Counted from the first letter of the stretch, positions 18,082 to 28,674 are shown. The stretch is DNA of 64,000 nucleotides from Paenibacillus tundrae (GCF_036884255.1 NZ_CP145605.1:2108001-2172000), one strand, 5' to 3'. The notes: generated from the letters alone by a model not told the origin. Program-made: numbers and translations.

Positions 18082-19509
18082 ATGCGCAAAACGAAAATTG
18101 TATGTACGATTGGCCCATCCAGTGAATCACTGGAAAACACGAAAAAATTGATTATGGCCGGTATGAATGTGGCCCGTCTGAACTTCTCCCACGGTGATTT
18201 CGATGAGCACGGCGGACGGATCAAAGCGATTCGCCAAGCATGCGAAGAACTTAACAAAACAGTAGCGATCCTGCTGGACACCAAAGGACCGGAAATTCGG
18301 ACAGGTAAACTCGAAGTTGAGCCAATTGAATTGGTTCAAGACGAGTACATCACTTTGACAACAGAAGAGATTCTGGGAACCAAAGAACGTCTTTCCATTA
18401 CGTATGCAGATCTCCCAAATGATGTTGAGCCGGGATCTACAATTCTGATCGACGACGGTCTGATCGGACTGACTGTGGTGGAAGTGCAAGGCACCGAGAT
18501 CAAATGCCGTATCGTTAACGGTGGTTCGATCAAGAGCAAAAAAGGTGTTAACGTTCCGGGCGTTGCTATTTCTCTGCCGGGTATCACTGAAAAAGATGCT
18601 AACGATATCGTATTTGGTATTGAGCAAGGTGTCGATTTCATCGCGGCTTCTTTTGTGCGTAAAGCTAGTGACGTACTTGAGATTCGTGAATTGCTTGAAA
18701 AACATAATGCTGGACATATTCAAATCATCTCCAAAATTGAGAACCAACAAGGTGTTGACAACTTGGACGAAATCCTTGAAGTGTCTGACGGTCTGATGGT
18801 TGCTCGTGGAGACCTGGGTGTTGAAATTCCTGCTGAAGAAGTACCATTGGTACAAAAACGTATGATCGAAAAATGTAACGTTGCAGGTAAACCGGTTATC
18901 ACAGCTACACAAATGCTGGATTCCATGCAACGTAACCCACGTCCAACTCGTGCTGAAGCAAGTGACGTGGCTAATGCGATCTTTGACGGTACTGATGCAA
19001 TCATGTTGTCTGGTGAGACAGCTGCGGGTAAATACCCAGTTGAATCCGTTCTGACCATGTCTCGCATCGCTGAAAAAGCAGAATCTGCTCTGCCTTACCA
19101 AGAGCTGTATCTGAAGCAACGTGTTGCTCAACAAACAACTGTAACTGAAGCAATCAGCCAATCGGTTGCATTGTCAGCTCAAGATCTGAACGCAAAAGCG
19201 ATCATTACTTCGACTGAATCAGGACATACAGCACGTATGATCTCGAAATATCGTCCAGAATCACCAATCATCGCTGTAACAACAGAAGACAGAACTTCCC
19301 GCCGTCTCGCACTGGCTTGGGGTGTAACACCTGTCAAAGGTAGATTGGTTGATTCCACAGATGCATTGTTTGAAAATGCAATCGAAGGCGGAGTGAAATC
19401 CGGACTTGTTAAAGAAGGCGACCTGGTTGTTATTACAGCTGGTGTACCTTTGGGTCGTTCCGGTTCCACGAACCTGATCAAAGTAAGCCAAATTCCAAAC
19501 CAAGCTTAA
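18082..19509 (+). CDS. pyk: Pyruvate kinase, short form
   Basis: The 475-residue protein has the whole TIM-barrel/beta-barrel enzyme: [57 protein letters not shown] and the C-terminal allosteric domain. It makes pyruvate and ATP from PEP and ADP. Bacillus subtilis Pyk is about 585 residues because it carries an extra C-terminal PEP-utilising-type domain; that domain is absent here. RBS CGGAGGAAA. In Bacillus pfkA lies between accA and pyk; here the 106-base gap holds no gene. Confidence 0.97.
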   Translation: MRKTKIVCTIGPSSESLENTKKLIMAGMNVARLNFSHGDFDEHGGRIKAIRQACEELNKTVAILLDTKGPEIRTGKLEVEPIELVQDEYITLTTEEILGTKERLSITYADLPNDVEPGSTILIDDGLIGLTVVEVQGTEIKCRIVNGGSIKSKKGVNVPGVAISLPGITEKDANDIVFGIEQGVDFIAASFVRKASDVLEIRELLEKHNAGHIQIISKIENQQGVDNLDEILEVSDGLMVARGDLGVEIPAEEVPLVQKRMIEKCNVAGKPVITATQMLDSMQRNPRPTRAEASDVANAIFDGTDAIMLSGETAAGKYPVESVLTMSRIAEKAESALPYQELYLKQRVAQQTTVTEAISQSVALSAQDLNAKAIITSTESGHTARMISKYRPESPIIAVTTEDRTSRRLALAWGVTPVKGRLVDSTDALFENAIEGGVKSGLVKEGDLVVITAGVPLGRSGSTNLIKVSQIPNQA

Positions 19510-19546
19510 TTGTTGGAATGGATTCAATGATGTTAAGAACAGGAAT

Positions 19547-19582
19547 GAAGCAATGGGGCATGATATGTCCCATTGCTTTTTT
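19547..19582 (+). terminator. Terminator after pyk
   Basis: AAGCAATGGG and CCCATTGCTT arms around an 11-base loop, followed by TTTTTT. Confidence 0.88.
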
Positions 19583-19645
19583 CCATCTATATACCGATGT
19601 GCAACCATAACACATTCAGACTCGTATAACGAAGGGAGTAACCTC

Positions 19646-20149
19646 ATGGAGCAAAATGGAACAGGGAATTGGTATGCGGCGAACCTCCGCGTGCGTTATC
19701 AAGAGAGTGACCAGATGGGTGTTGTCTATCACGCGAACTATTTAAATTGGTTTGAGATCGGTCGAACTGAGATGATTCGCCAAATGGGGTATACATATCG
19801 TAAAATGGAGGAACAGGGGTTACTACTTCCCGTAACCGGGCTGGATGTGAAATATCATAAACCTGCAAGGTACGATGATGAAATTGTGATTTTCACCCGA
19901 ATTGCTGCATTTAGCGGTCTACGACTGAATTACGAATATGATGTAAGACGAGTGACTGCAGACAATGGTGTGAACAGCATAGGACAGCGAGTGTGGTCAT
20001 CTGATGAATCTAGACCAGGAGAACGATTAGTCACAGGCTCTACCCAACATGTATGGGTGAACGGCGACTGGAAGGTAGTAAGGCTGGATAAGGTAGCCTC
20101 TGAGCTCTACAGTGCACTTGAGAAAGTGTGGCTCTCAGGAAAGGAGTAA
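19646..20149 (+). CDS. Acyl-CoA thioesterase, YbgC-like hot-dog fold
   Basis: The 167-residue protein carries the YbgC/4HBT signature: RVRYQESDQMGVVYHANYLNWFE with catalytic-type Asp in the ESDQMGVVYHANY motif, then GLDVKYHKPARYDDE. It likely hydrolyses short or medium acyl-CoA thioesters; substrate unknown. ATG 19646 follows GAAGGGAG. The pair with fxsA (five-base gap) suggests one transcript. An upstream in-frame ATG at 19553 lies in the pyk terminator and is rejected. Confidence 0.88.
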   Translation: MEQNGTGNWYAANLRVRYQESDQMGVVYHANYLNWFEIGRTEMIRQMGYTYRKMEEQGLLLPVTGLDVKYHKPARYDDEIVIFTRIAAFSGLRLNYEYDVRRVTADNGVNSIGQRVWSSDESRPGERLVTGSTQHVWVNGDWKVVRLDKVASELYSALEKVWLSGKE

Positions 20150-20154
20150 TACGA

Positions 20155-20550
20155 ATGCGTAGATGGATGTGGGCTGTACTGCTCATCGTTCCGGTTATTG
20201 AACTGTTTGGTTTTATTCTTATGAGCGACTGGATCGGAGCGGGAAAGACGCTGCTTCTTATGATTCTCACGTCCTTGATCGGTATAGCAATGTTGCAATT
20301 TGAAGGACGGAAAGTGCTTGTGGATGCCAAAACCGAGATGGAACGAGGTAAAGTGCCTGGCCGAAAAATGGTCGATGGACTATTTGTTTTCGTTGGGGGA
20401 TTTTTGCTACTGATTCCGGGTTTTGTTACGGATCTCATCGGGTTTACATTGGTGTTTCCATTAACACGTTCGGTGTATCGTCTGTTTTTCTTAGGATGGC
20501 TTGAGAAAAAAATGAAAAATGGCAGTATCAAATTTTATCGCCGTCCGTAA
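20155..20550 (+). CDS. fxsA: FxsA family membrane protein
   Basis: The 131-residue protein has an N-terminal hydrophobic helix (MWAVLLIVPVIELFGFILMS), a second segment (LLLMILTSLIGIAMLQFEG), a third (FVFVGGFLLLIPGFVTDLIGF) and a basic C-terminus. GFVTDLIG is typical of FxsA. In E. coli FxsA blocks phage T7 exclusion by the F plasmid; the role in Firmicutes is unknown. ATG 20155 with AAAGGAG ahead. Confidence 0.9.
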   Translation: MRRWMWAVLLIVPVIELFGFILMSDWIGAGKTLLLMILTSLIGIAMLQFEGRKVLVDAKTEMERGKVPGRKMVDGLFVFVGGFLLLIPGFVTDLIGFTLVFPLTRSVYRLFFLGWLEKKMKNGSIKFYRRP

Positions 20551-20570
20551 TGATAATAGGTATTCGAACC

Positions 20571-20615
20571 AAAAAGGCTCCACCTGTGCAGATGCATCTG
20601 CCGAGTGGAGCCTTT
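20571..20615. terminator. Bidirectional terminator between fxsA and ytvI
   Basis: AAAGGCTCCAC and GTGGAGCCTTT are perfect 11-base arms. Poly-A before and T after make it usable from both convergent genes. Confidence 0.82.
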
Positions 20616-20646
20616 ACTCATACTCTAAGTAACTTTTCTGTACGCT

Positions 20647-21765
20647 TCATCGGACCCTTCCGTTGATGATGTATGTTCGTATATCCCGTAGCACATTGGC
20701 TCGATTGAATGCATCGAGAATCACCAGGCTTACTGGGCCGATGATCAAACCAAGCACGCCGAATAGCTTCAATCCTACAAACATGCCCACTAGTGTGGCA
20801 AGAGGGTCTAAGCCTACACTACTAGCTAATACTTTAGGTTCAATAATCTGGCGTGCAATCAGCACAATCAGATAGATAACCGATATCCCAATTCCCAGGT
20901 ACAGATCCCCATTCATAATGAGATAAGCGGCCCACGGAACCATGACTAATCCAACACCGAGATAAGGTAACAAATCAACAAGCCCGATAAGAAGTGCAAT
21001 CGTGAAAGCAGACTTAACCTGCAAAATAAGTAATCCAATCATCACAAACACAGCGGTAATGGAGATCATGATGAGTTGTGCTCTTGCATAACCAAACAGA
21101 GCCTTTTTTAGGTCATTCCATATGTCAGTGATCGGTTTGCGGATGGAGGAAGGTACCCAGCCAGATACGGTAATGCTATGACGGGTCCAACTTTTGCTAA
21201 TAAAGAACGTGGAGAGAAGCACAACGATTAGTACTGCACCCATATTAGGCAGCGAAGTGAGTAGATTTAGAATTGCGTTGAAGAATCCAGTCACAAGGTC
21301 CGTAACCGCCGTTCCGACCGTCTCCGTTGTTTTGCTGATGTTGCTATTGATCGTTTCCTGATAGTTTGGGTTTTCTTTGTAGAATTCATTAATCTGTGTA
21401 ATCAAACTTTGGATCGTATCATTCTCCGTCCAGCGGATAAAGACAGCCTTTATCTCATCGACATGGAGATCGAAACTTGTCGTTAATGAAATGACCTCTT
21501 TCACCATGCGAGTTACAGCAGCGGATAACACGAGTGCAATAGCGCCGAAATACACGATCAACGATAGAGTGACAGCAAGCCAGCGTGGGAACCGTGCTTT
21601 ATGCTGAAGCAGTTTCACAAGAGGGTTCATGGCATAAGCGATGATCCAGGCAATTGCAAAAGGGTACAGCAGGGGAAACAGCAGATAAATGGCCACCGCG
21701 ATGAGAATCGTCGCAATAATTACCCATAATCCGCGCATAAGGCGCTTCAATATAATTCTGTCCAA
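20647..21765 (-). CDS. ytvI: Sporulation integral membrane protein YtvI (AI-2E exporter family)
   Basis: The 372-residue protein has about eight transmembrane helices with a central soluble loop, and the family segments VDLLPYLGVGLVMVPWA and LKLFGVLGLIIGPVSLVILDA. This is the UPF0118/AI-2E transporter family; YtvI is its sporulation member in Bacillus. The transported substrate is unknown. The start is taken as TTG 21765 with GGAG nine bases upstream; alternative starts lie at codons 9-10. Position between pyk/fxsA and citZ matches Bacillus synteny. Confidence 0.88.
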   Translation of the reverse strand: MDRIILKRLMRGLWVIIATILIAVAIYLLFPLLYPFAIAWIIAYAMNPLVKLLQHKARFPRWLAVTLSLIVYFGAIALVLSAAVTRMVKEVISLTTSFDLHVDEIKAVFIRWTENDTIQSLITQINEFYKENPNYQETINSNISKTTETVGTAVTDLVTGFFNAILNLLTSLPNMGAVLIVVLLSTFFISKSWTRHSITVSGWVPSSIRKPITDIWNDLKKALFGYARAQLIMISITAVFVMIGLLILQVKSAFTIALLIGLVDLLPYLGVGLVMVPWAAYLIMNGDLYLGIGISVIYLIVLIARQIIEPKVLASSVGLDPLATLVGMFVGLKLFGVLGLIIGPVSLVILDAFNRANVLRDIRTYIINGRVR

Positions 21766-22283
21766 ACCTCACGTCTCCTTATCTAATAGTTCATTCAGTT
21801 CCAGTTCCATGAAGGTATCTAATTAATATAGAGCAAATAGGACATTTTGAAACGCCAATTTCGTGAAAATGCATGAGATTTGTGTTCTTTTGCCTAGAGT
21901 ATGCCAGATGGCAGGGGATAATAGCAATAAAAAGAAGAAGTTGAATAGGACTACGTCAAAACTATATATGTGAATCAATTTCATAATACCTTTAGTTACT
22001 TCAATCAAGGGTAGATAATAGATCAAAATGGTTCAATTTGTCTATATCTAGTCACAAAACTCCATTTCCAGTGATTTATGAAATTGATTCGTGTAGAATA
22101 AAATGTCAACCTTGTTTGTGTAAAGGCTTTCAAAAATGCTTTATCAGGTCGATAAATATGTTTGATGTGCAAAACAGCTTCCGTCATGTTCACATAAACG
22201 ACAAAATCCAGTATGATTATATAAGTAATTATCGATTGACAGATGATAAACCCGAATTTTTACTTCTTTACTATTTTATGAAA
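21766..22283. other. Non-coding, AT-rich region between ytvI and citZ
   Basis: This stretch carries no convincing gene. It is AT-rich and holds a TTGACA at 22237-22242, a possible -35 for citZ, without a clear -10. The citZ CcpA site follows at 22284. Apparent frames here have poor codon use and no ribosome binding site. Confidence 0.5.
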
Positions 22284-22297
22284 TGTAAATGTTTACA
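22284..22297 (+). promoter_or_regulatory. Catabolite-responsive element (CcpA) upstream of citZ
   Basis: TGTAAATGTTTACA is a perfect palindrome and matches the cre pattern, with TG/CA in place of the central CG. It lies 74 bases before citZ, which is under CcpA control in Bacillus. Confidence 0.6.
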
Positions 22298-22370
22298 ACA
22301 CCAGGAATGCTTATGGAAAGCTTCATTATGCTAGTGTTTTTTGATTTCGTTTAATAAAGGAGAGAGTAAT

Positions 22371-23483
22371 ATGACAGCTACCAAAGGTCTGGAAGGCATC
22401 GTTGCAACAACCTCCTCGATCAGCTCTATTGTAGACGGTGTTCTTACATACCGTGGATACAATATTGATGATTTGGCAGAGCATGCAAGCTTTGAAGAAG
22501 TTGCTTATTTGCTGTGGTTTGGTAAATTGCCGAACGCAGATGAATTGAAATCCCTTCGTAAAAGCTTGAGTGATTACGCGCCGATCCCAAGTGATCTGGT
22601 TGCACAAATCAAATTGTATCCCAAAAACATGAGCACGATGGCAGCTCTACGTTCTGCCATTTCTGCCCTAGGATTATATGACGAGCAGGCTGACGAAATG
22701 ACGGCTGAAGCGAACGAGAACAAAGCAGTTAAATTGCAGGCTCAATTGCCAACGATTGTTGCAGCTATCGCTCGTATTCGTGAGGGTAAAGAACCTGTAG
22801 CACCAAAAGAAGGCGCTTCCATTGCCGAAAACTTTTTATATATGTTGACTGGTGAAGAACCGTCGGATACAGCAGTAAAAGCCTTGGATCAAGCGCTCGT
22901 ATTACATGCGGATCACGAGTTGAATGCTTCCACTTTTGCAGCACGTGTAACTGTTGCGACATTGTCCGATATTTATTCCGGCGTGACTTCCGCTATCGGG
23001 GCGTTGAAGGGGCCGCTACATGGCGGTGCTAACGAAGCCGTAATGAAGATGTTGAACGAGATTGGCACACCGGACCGCCTTGAAGCAGCAATTCAGGAGA
23101 AACTGGATAACCGTGAGAAAATCATGGGCTTTGGACACCGTGTGTACAAAAATGGCGACCCACGTGCGAAACATCTGCAGAAGATGTCTAAAGAACTGGG
23201 CGACATGAATAATGATACACGTCTCTATGATATGTCTGTGAAGATTGAAGAATTGGTTACAGGACAAAAAGGTCTGAAGCCAAACGTAGACTTCTACTCT
23301 GCGTCTGTCTATACACAGCTAGGCATCGAGCACGAGTTATTCACACCAATCTTCGCGATTAGCCGGGTATCCGGTTGGACTGCTCACATTCTGGAGCAGC
23401 TCGCAGATAACCGCATCATTCGTCCTCGTGCTGAGTACACTGGACCAACAGAACAGAAGTACATTTCAGTCGAGCTTCGCTAA
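22371..23483 (+). CDS. citZ: Citrate synthase
   Basis: The 370-residue protein is a type I/short-chain bacterial citrate synthase: GLEGIVATTSSIS, VDGVLTYRGYNI, EVAYLLWFGKLP, HADHELNASTFAARV, GPLHGGANEAV and MGFGHRVYKNGDPRAK (catalytic His). It condenses acetyl-CoA with oxaloacetate. ATG 22371 with AAAGGAGAGAG. It heads the citZ-icd-mdh block conserved in Bacillus; a cre site lies upstream. Confidence 0.97.
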   Translation: MTATKGLEGIVATTSSISSIVDGVLTYRGYNIDDLAEHASFEEVAYLLWFGKLPNADELKSLRKSLSDYAPIPSDLVAQIKLYPKNMSTMAALRSAISALGLYDEQADEMTAEANENKAVKLQAQLPTIVAAIARIREGKEPVAPKEGASIAENFLYMLTGEEPSDTAVKALDQALVLHADHELNASTFAARVTVATLSDIYSGVTSAIGALKGPLHGGANEAVMKMLNEIGTPDRLEAAIQEKLDNREKIMGFGHRVYKNGDPRAKHLQKMSKELGDMNNDTRLYDMSVKIEELVTGQKGLKPNVDFYSASVYTQLGIEHELFTPIFAISRVSGWTAHILEQLADNRIIRPRAEYTGPTEQKYISVELR

Positions 23484-23528
23484 TTACGTCAAAACCAGTA
23501 TAATAATGAAGGATGGGGCGAAGGGTGA

Positions 23529-23552
23529 ATTCGATTGACGAGAGTCAGTCGA
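23529..23552 (+). other. Hairpin between citZ and icd
   Basis: TTCGATTGAC, GAGA, GTCAGTCGAA form a stem with one G-U; AAGGGT and ACCCTT further out extend it. No T-run follows, so it may be an mRNA processing or stability element and not a terminator (inference). Confidence 0.4.
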
Positions 23553-23633
23553 AGACGAAAGACCCTTCCCTCGATTAGACAAGCGGTATAATCATACCTA
23601 AACTCATACAACGATCAAGGAGGAATTGTAACT

Positions 23634-24926
23634 ATGAAATTAGAAAAATTCGCTCATCCAACTGAAGGAGAAAAAATCCAGATCGATAATGGTGCACTGC
23701 AGGTTCCTAACAACCCGATCATTCCGTTCATCGAAGGTGACGGTACAGGTCGCGATATTTGGAAAGCTTCCAAACGCGTATTGGACGCAGCAGTTGAAAA
23801 AGCATATGATGGCAGCAAAAAAATCGCTTGGTACGAAGTATTTGCTGGTGAAAAAGCATTTAATACATACGGGGAGTGGTTGCCGAACGATACGCTCGAA
23901 GCGATTCGTGAGTACATCGTAGCAATCAAAGGACCTCTGACTACGCCAATCGGTGGTGGTATTCGTTCCCTGAACGTAGCACTTCGTCAAGAGCTTGATT
24001 TGTACACATGCCTGCGTCCAGTGCGTTATTTCGACGGCGTACCTTCCCCGGTTAAACGTCCTGAATTGGTTGATATGGTTATTTTCCGTGAAAATACAGA
24101 AGATATCTATGCAGGTATCGAGTATGCAGAAGGTTCAGATGAAGTGAAAAAAGTTATCCAATTCCTGCAACAGGAAATGGGCGTTAACAAAATCCGCTTC
24201 CCTGAAACTTCTGGTATTGGTATCAAGCCAGTTTCTTCCGAAGGTTCCAAACGTTTGGTTCGTGCAGCGGTACAATACGCAATCGATCACAATCGTAAGA
24301 GCGTTACGTTGGTACACAAAGGTAATATCATGAAATTTACTGAGGGTGCCTTCAAAAACTGGGGATATGAAGTGGCTGAAGAAGAGTTCGGCGATAAAGT
24401 ATTCACTTGGGCTCAATACGATATCATCAAAGATAAAGATGGTACAGATGCAGCGAATGCAGCTCAAAAAGCAGCTGAAGATGCTGGCAAAATCATCGTA
24501 AAAGATGCGATTGCTGATATCGCCCTGCAACAAGTATTGACTCGTCCAGGCGAGTTCGATGTTATCGCAACATTGAACCTGAACGGTGACTATCTGTCCG
24601 ATGCACTTGCAGCACAAGTGGGCGGAATCGGTATCGCTCCAGGAGCTAACATTAACTACGTAACAGGACATGCTATCTTCGAAGCTACACACGGTACTGC
24701 TCCTAAATATGCTGACAAAGATGTCGTGAACCCTGGTTCCGTAATCCTGTCCGGCGTAATGTTGCTTGAGCACCTGGGCTGGCAAGAAGCGGCTAACCTG
24801 ATCTACAAAGGTATGGAAACATCCATTAACAATAAAACAGTAACGTATGACTTCGCTCGTCTGATGGACGGAGCAACTGAAGTGAAATGTTCTGAATTCG
24901 CTGATCAAATCATTAAAAACCTGTAA
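23634..24926 (+). CDS. icd: Isocitrate dehydrogenase (NADP+)
   Basis: The 430-residue protein matches bacterial NADP-dependent Icd: [29 protein letters not shown] (with the serine phosphorylated in E. coli), [31 protein letters not shown], and [18 protein letters not shown]. It converts isocitrate to 2-oxoglutarate. ATG 23634 with AAGGAGGAATTG. Second gene of the citZ-icd-mdh set. Confidence 0.97.
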   Translation: MKLEKFAHPTEGEKIQIDNGALQVPNNPIIPFIEGDGTGRDIWKASKRVLDAAVEKAYDGSKKIAWYEVFAGEKAFNTYGEWLPNDTLEAIREYIVAIKGPLTTPIGGGIRSLNVALRQELDLYTCLRPVRYFDGVPSPVKRPELVDMVIFRENTEDIYAGIEYAEGSDEVKKVIQFLQQEMGVNKIRFPETSGIGIKPVSSEGSKRLVRAAVQYAIDHNRKSVTLVHKGNIMKFTEGAFKNWGYEVAEEEFGDKVFTWAQYDIIKDKDGTDAANAAQKAAEDAGKIIVKDAIADIALQQVLTRPGEFDVIATLNLNGDYLSDALAAQVGGIGIAPGANINYVTGHAIFEATHGTAPKYADKDVVNPGSVILSGVMLLEHLGWQEAANLIYKGMETSINNKTVTYDFARLMDGATEVKCSEFADQIIKNL

Positions 24927-24941
24927 GGGGAGATGTGAATC

Positions 24942-25883
24942 GTGACTATTCAGCGCAAAAAAATCACAGTAGTCGGTGCCGGTTTTACCGGTGCTACGAC
25001 TGCACTGATGCTTGCCCAAAAGGAACTCGGGGATGTCGTTCTAGTAGACATTCCTCAACTGGAGAACCCGACAAAAGGTAAAGCACTCGATATGCTGGAG
25101 GCAAGTCCTGTTCAAGGCTTCGACAGTCATATCGTCGGAACTTCCAACTATGAAGATGCTGCAGGTTCGGAGATTGTTATTATTACGGCAGGAATTGCCC
25201 GTAAACCGGGAATGAGTCGTGATGATCTGGTCAATACGAATGCGGGAATCGTGAAGTCCGTCTGTGAAAATGTGAAAAAATATTGCCCTGATTCAATCGT
25301 CATTATTCTGAGCAACCCGGTAGATGCAATGACTTATGCAGCGTATAAAACTCTTGGTTTTCCCAAAAACCGCGTAATTGGTCAGTCGGGCGTACTCGAC
25401 ACGGCCCGTTATTGTACATTCATCGCTCAAGAATTGAACGTATCTGTTGAAGATGTGCGTGGATTCGTTCTTGGCGGTCACGGGGATGATATGGTGCCCC
25501 TTGTTCGATATTCGAGCGTTGGCGGCATTCCGATAGATACGTTAATTCCAGCAGATCGGATTGAAGCGATCGTGCAGCGTACACGCGTTGGCGGTGGTGA
25601 GATCGTGAACCTGCTTGGTAACGGTAGTGCGTATTATGCTCCAGCAGCTTCCCTCGTGCAAATGACGGAAGCCATCTTGAAGGACAAGAAACGTATCATT
25701 CCTGTCATTGCTTATCTTGAAGGTGAATACGGTTATAACGATCTGTTCTTAGGCGTGCCGACGATTCTAGGCGGCGACGGGATCGAGAAAATATTTGAAT
25801 TAGATCTGACTGCTGAGGAAAAAGCAGGTCTGGATAAATCTGCGGAGTCCGTTCGAAATGTCATTTCTGTTGTAAATATTTAA
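24942..25883 (+). CDS. mdh: Malate dehydrogenase
   Basis: The 313-residue LDH-like malate dehydrogenase has [17 protein letters not shown] (NAD-binding loop), [27 protein letters not shown] and the catalytic His in [16 protein letters not shown]. Arg in the mobile loop (ARKPGMSR) favours oxaloacetate. The start is GTG 24942, 15 bases after icd, with GGGGAG. Completes the oxaloacetate-supply step next to citrate synthase. Confidence 0.97.
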   Translation: MTIQRKKITVVGAGFTGATTALMLAQKELGDVVLVDIPQLENPTKGKALDMLEASPVQGFDSHIVGTSNYEDAAGSEIVIITAGIARKPGMSRDDLVNTNAGIVKSVCENVKKYCPDSIVIILSNPVDAMTYAAYKTLGFPKNRVIGQSGVLDTARYCTFIAQELNVSVEDVRGFVLGGHGDDMVPLVRYSSVGGIPIDTLIPADRIEAIVQRTRVGGGEIVNLLGNGSAYYAPAASLVQMTEAILKDKKRIIPVIAYLEGEYGYNDLFLGVPTILGGDGIEKIFELDLTAEEKAGLDKSAESVRNVISVVNI

Positions 25884-25911
25884 GTTTGAAAAGATTTTGA
25901 ACAAGAACAAG

Positions 25912-25943
25912 GAGAAAACCCCCGAAAAACCGGGGGTTTTCTT
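25912..25943 (+). terminator. Terminator after mdh
   Basis: AAAACCCCCG and CGGGGGTTTT arms with a five- to six-base loop, followed by CTTTCTTTT. Confidence 0.88.
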
Positions 25944-26019
25944 TCTTTTGGATAAGTTCCCCAGTATAATGGTATGTGATGTATAGCACACTGAAATGAA
26001 ACTGAGGAGGATGGAAATT

Positions 26020-26445
26020 TTGGGAATGATTATGTATCTGCTTCATATTGTTGGAGCACTGTCGTTAGGCTTCTACCTAATTCTGCCGTTCGTAGTCGGT
26101 AGGATCCGTAAGCTGAATGTAGCAGCACAAGAGGGCGCATTCACATCACTTCGATCTTTAAATCGTATCGCTCAGTATGGACTGATTATCCAGCTTCTCA
26201 CTGGGGGTTACCTGATGACAAAAGGGGAGTACTCTCACCTGTGGATGGGTGTAGTGGTTGTCTTGTTGCTTGCAATGGCTGCCATCGGTGGAATTATGGG
26301 TAAACCGCTGCGTTTGGCTGCAGAAGGTGTGAAGAGCAACCGCGATGTAAGTCCAGAACAGAGCAAGATTCGTATGTTTAGTACACTTCTTGCGGTGTTC
26401 TTACTCATTATGGTTTATCTCATGGTGGATAGCAGCGTAATCTAA
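26020..26445 (+). CDS. Four-helix membrane protein of unknown function
   Basis: The 141-residue protein has four hydrophobic helices (about residues 3-25, 47-66, 72-90 and 118-139) and short basic loops. The pattern LLHIVGALSLGFYLILP and GLIIQLLTGGYLM recalls DUF2269-like membrane proteins, but I am not sure. The start TTG 26020 is nine bases from GAGGAGG; in-frame ATG 26026 and 25996 are alternatives. It stands alone behind the mdh terminator. Confidence 0.75.
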   Translation: MGMIMYLLHIVGALSLGFYLILPFVVGRIRKLNVAAQEGAFTSLRSLNRIAQYGLIIQLLTGGYLMTKGEYSHLWMGVVVVLLLAMAAIGGIMGKPLRLAAEGVKSNRDVSPEQSKIRMFSTLLAVFLLIMVYLMVDSSVI

Positions 26446-26577
26446 GAGTGAAATAGTACTACAATACGTAAAGCGTTCTAACCTGATTCTAAGCCTTTAT
26501 CGATTGTGCCAGTAATAACGATGGGACAAGCTGACCTGAGGTGATATCAGGTGCACATACAAACCAAGATACAACCA

Positions 26578-26612
26578 AAACAGACAGCCCTCAGACTGTC
26601 TGTTTTTTTATT
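26578..26612 (+). terminator. Rho-independent terminator
   Basis: AACAGACAG and CTGTCTGTT arms with an eight-base loop and TTTTTTT; it lies after the membrane protein, 26446-26577 being otherwise without gene. Confidence 0.85.
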
Positions 26613-26741
26613 TATGCTATTCACGAGATCAGATGTATTTAATATTGATGATGTACGAACTTAAAGATGTGCTCCAGAATTGAGCTGTGTAAGTAAAGCT
26701 TTTTGATCTTGAAACTAGTTAGTTTAACTTAGCTAAGTGAA

Positions 26742-28301
26742 TTAAGCGAGACTGGCGCTGTAGGCAAAAACAGCATTCCGCCCATTCCGCTTCGACTCAT
26801 ATAACGCACGATCTGCATCCCGCAGTAACGACTCTAATGAATCATCTTCCCCGCTGTACTGTGCCACCCCAAAGCTTGATGTAATCGAGATCCGAACTCC
26901 TTCAACCTCAAGTGGCTCATTGAGCAACGCAATTCGTAGCTGTTCAGCAAGTTGCTCGCCATCCTGAAGGGAAGCACCGGGCATAGCAATTACGAATTCT
27001 TCGCCACCATATCTGGCAAATAGTATTTCGGAGTTCAGGTAACGGTTACATACCGTGACTACATGAATAATTGCCTTATCACCGACATCGTGACCGTAGG
27101 TATCATTAATGCGTTTGAAATGATCAATATCAAATAAGATAAAAGCTGCCGGTCGAAAAGTTAGCTTAGCTTCATTCAAAATTTCCTTGCCTTTGTTCAG
27201 AAACTGCGTTCGGTTATAGATTTTGGTGAGCCCATCAAAATAAGCCATTTGTTTGAGCTGCTCCTGGAGAAAACGTTGTTCTGTAATATCGATGAGCATA
27301 ATTAAAATCCCGACAACCTGAGCACCTTTATTAAAGACATATGATGTTCTAACCTGATAACATACGGTATGTCCTTCTAATTGCCAGTACAAGTCGGTCT
27401 GAAGACCTTCTCTACCGTACTCCACAGGAAAGGTTTCTCCAGCTAGGCTAAGCCAGATATCGTCCCACTTTTTCCCGATCATACTTACTTCAAGCTCAGG
27501 CAACATGAGACACATGGCTTTATTGTAATCTACAAGACGATTGGAACTATCGAGCACAAGTACACCCTCACGCATGCTCTCAAAAATGCTGTCTTTGGCA
27601 ATAGGAACAATTGTAAGCAGACGTGAGGATAGTATTGCCCAGATATACATGGCAGATGTAATACACATCAGCACAGGAACGGGATCTAATCCACCTGGCG
27701 TAAGTCCCAGCAGATAAACAAAGGCGGCGACCATTGGAATAAGCTGTGAGGTGATTAGCGTGAGCAATTGTCTGCGGTACATTTTCTTCGTATGTTTCCA
27801 TTGACCAATGAGAATGAGACAGGCGCATAATAGACACGAGAAGGTAAACGCTCCTTGTACAACGTACCACTGACCTATGGAGATATCCATAAGGGGGACT
27901 GCCGTATCTGTTCTAAGCCATACCTGTTTGTAGAATAAATGGTGATAATCGTTGGTGGCTACCATGAAGAGTGTGATAGAAGGGATAATGAACATGGCAA
28001 TAGTCGCTTTACGAGATAGTGTTTTCCCGGTGTATTGAATCATAAGGAGCAGGCCAAGTGAAGCGGAGAAAGGCATACCCATATACTGAACGACTGTCCA
28101 AAATTTCATCTGTTCCAGTGTATTGCTGGCTAGTTGTATTGCATACCCGAAGGTATAAACGCAAAGGGCTGCCGTATAGAGCATAAATATTTTGGAACTG
28201 GGAATTTCGGCTCTTCTAAAATAGGAATATAAACACAAAAAGACATTCAAAACGGCTGAAGTCGCTACAAGTGTTATATATGAATCAATACTCGATCCCA
28301 T
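26742..28301 (-). CDS. Diguanylate cyclase with 7TM sensor and PAS domain
   Basis: The 519-residue protein has an N-terminal seven-helix membrane region (about 1-220), a PAS domain (about 225-340) and a GGDEF domain (about 350-515). The active site reads GGEEF, and FDIDHFKRINDTYGHDVGD carries the metal- and substrate-binding residues, so it should make c-di-GMP from two GTP. No RxxD inhibitory site is found at the usual place nine residues before GGEEF (NSEI there). ATG 28301 with TGGAGACC upstream. It stands alone, convergent with the preceding gene. Confidence 0.92.
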   Translation of the reverse strand: MGSSIDSYITLVATSAVLNVFLCLYSYFRRAEIPSSKIFMLYTAALCVYTFGYAIQLASNTLEQMKFWTVVQYMGMPFSASLGLLLMIQYTGKTLSRKATIAMFIIPSITLFMVATNDYHHLFYKQVWLRTDTAVPLMDISIGQWYVVQGAFTFSCLLCACLILIGQWKHTKKMYRRQLLTLITSQLIPMVAAFVYLLGLTPGGLDPVPVLMCITSAMYIWAILSSRLLTIVPIAKDSIFESMREGVLVLDSSNRLVDYNKAMCLMLPELEVSMIGKKWDDIWLSLAGETFPVEYGREGLQTDLYWQLEGHTVCYQVRTSYVFNKGAQVVGILIMLIDITEQRFLQEQLKQMAYFDGLTKIYNRTQFLNKGKEILNEAKLTFRPAAFILFDIDHFKRINDTYGHDVGDKAIIHVVTVCNRYLNSEILFARYGGEEFVIAMPGASLQDGEQLAEQLRIALLNEPLEVEGVRISITSSFGVAQYSGEDDSLESLLRDADRALYESKRNGRNAVFAYSASLA

Positions 28302-28674
28302 GGTCTGGTCTCCAAATCGTTATGATATCTAAAACTTATCTGTATACTGTACATTCTACATCAGCCAAAGCGGCATAGGAATACAAATTACGATTTGAAA
28401 CAGGGCTTTTTTTAAAATTTATCGAACTTTATGACCGAATAGATTGTTATACGATGAAAATAATCGAAATACATAAAATTACATTCGAGTTGTTCTTATT
28501 CCATGCGATTTACTTGTTTAATTCAGAAGAGCAGTGGTAAGTAAGTTTAGAGACAACATTGTTGGAGGTTGTCAGGAAGAAGATTCAAGATCAGAATAAT
28601 CTGTCCTGTTCATGCCATCCTACACAGTGAGACGAGAATCAATATCCAATCCAGTATTGAGAGGAGAATGCTTC
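28302..28674. other. Intergenic region between diguanylate cyclase and SDR genes
   Basis: AT-rich with no gene seen. A GTTTAA at about 28514 followed at 14 bases by GGTAAG faintly resembles a sigma-B promoter for the downstream SDR, but the -10 is poor. Confidence 0.35.

Noticed and set aside
22038..22334. 98-residue frame upstream of citZ
   Set aside because: Cysteine/Tyr-rich random-like composition, no ribosome binding site, and it covers the cre site and promoter of citZ.
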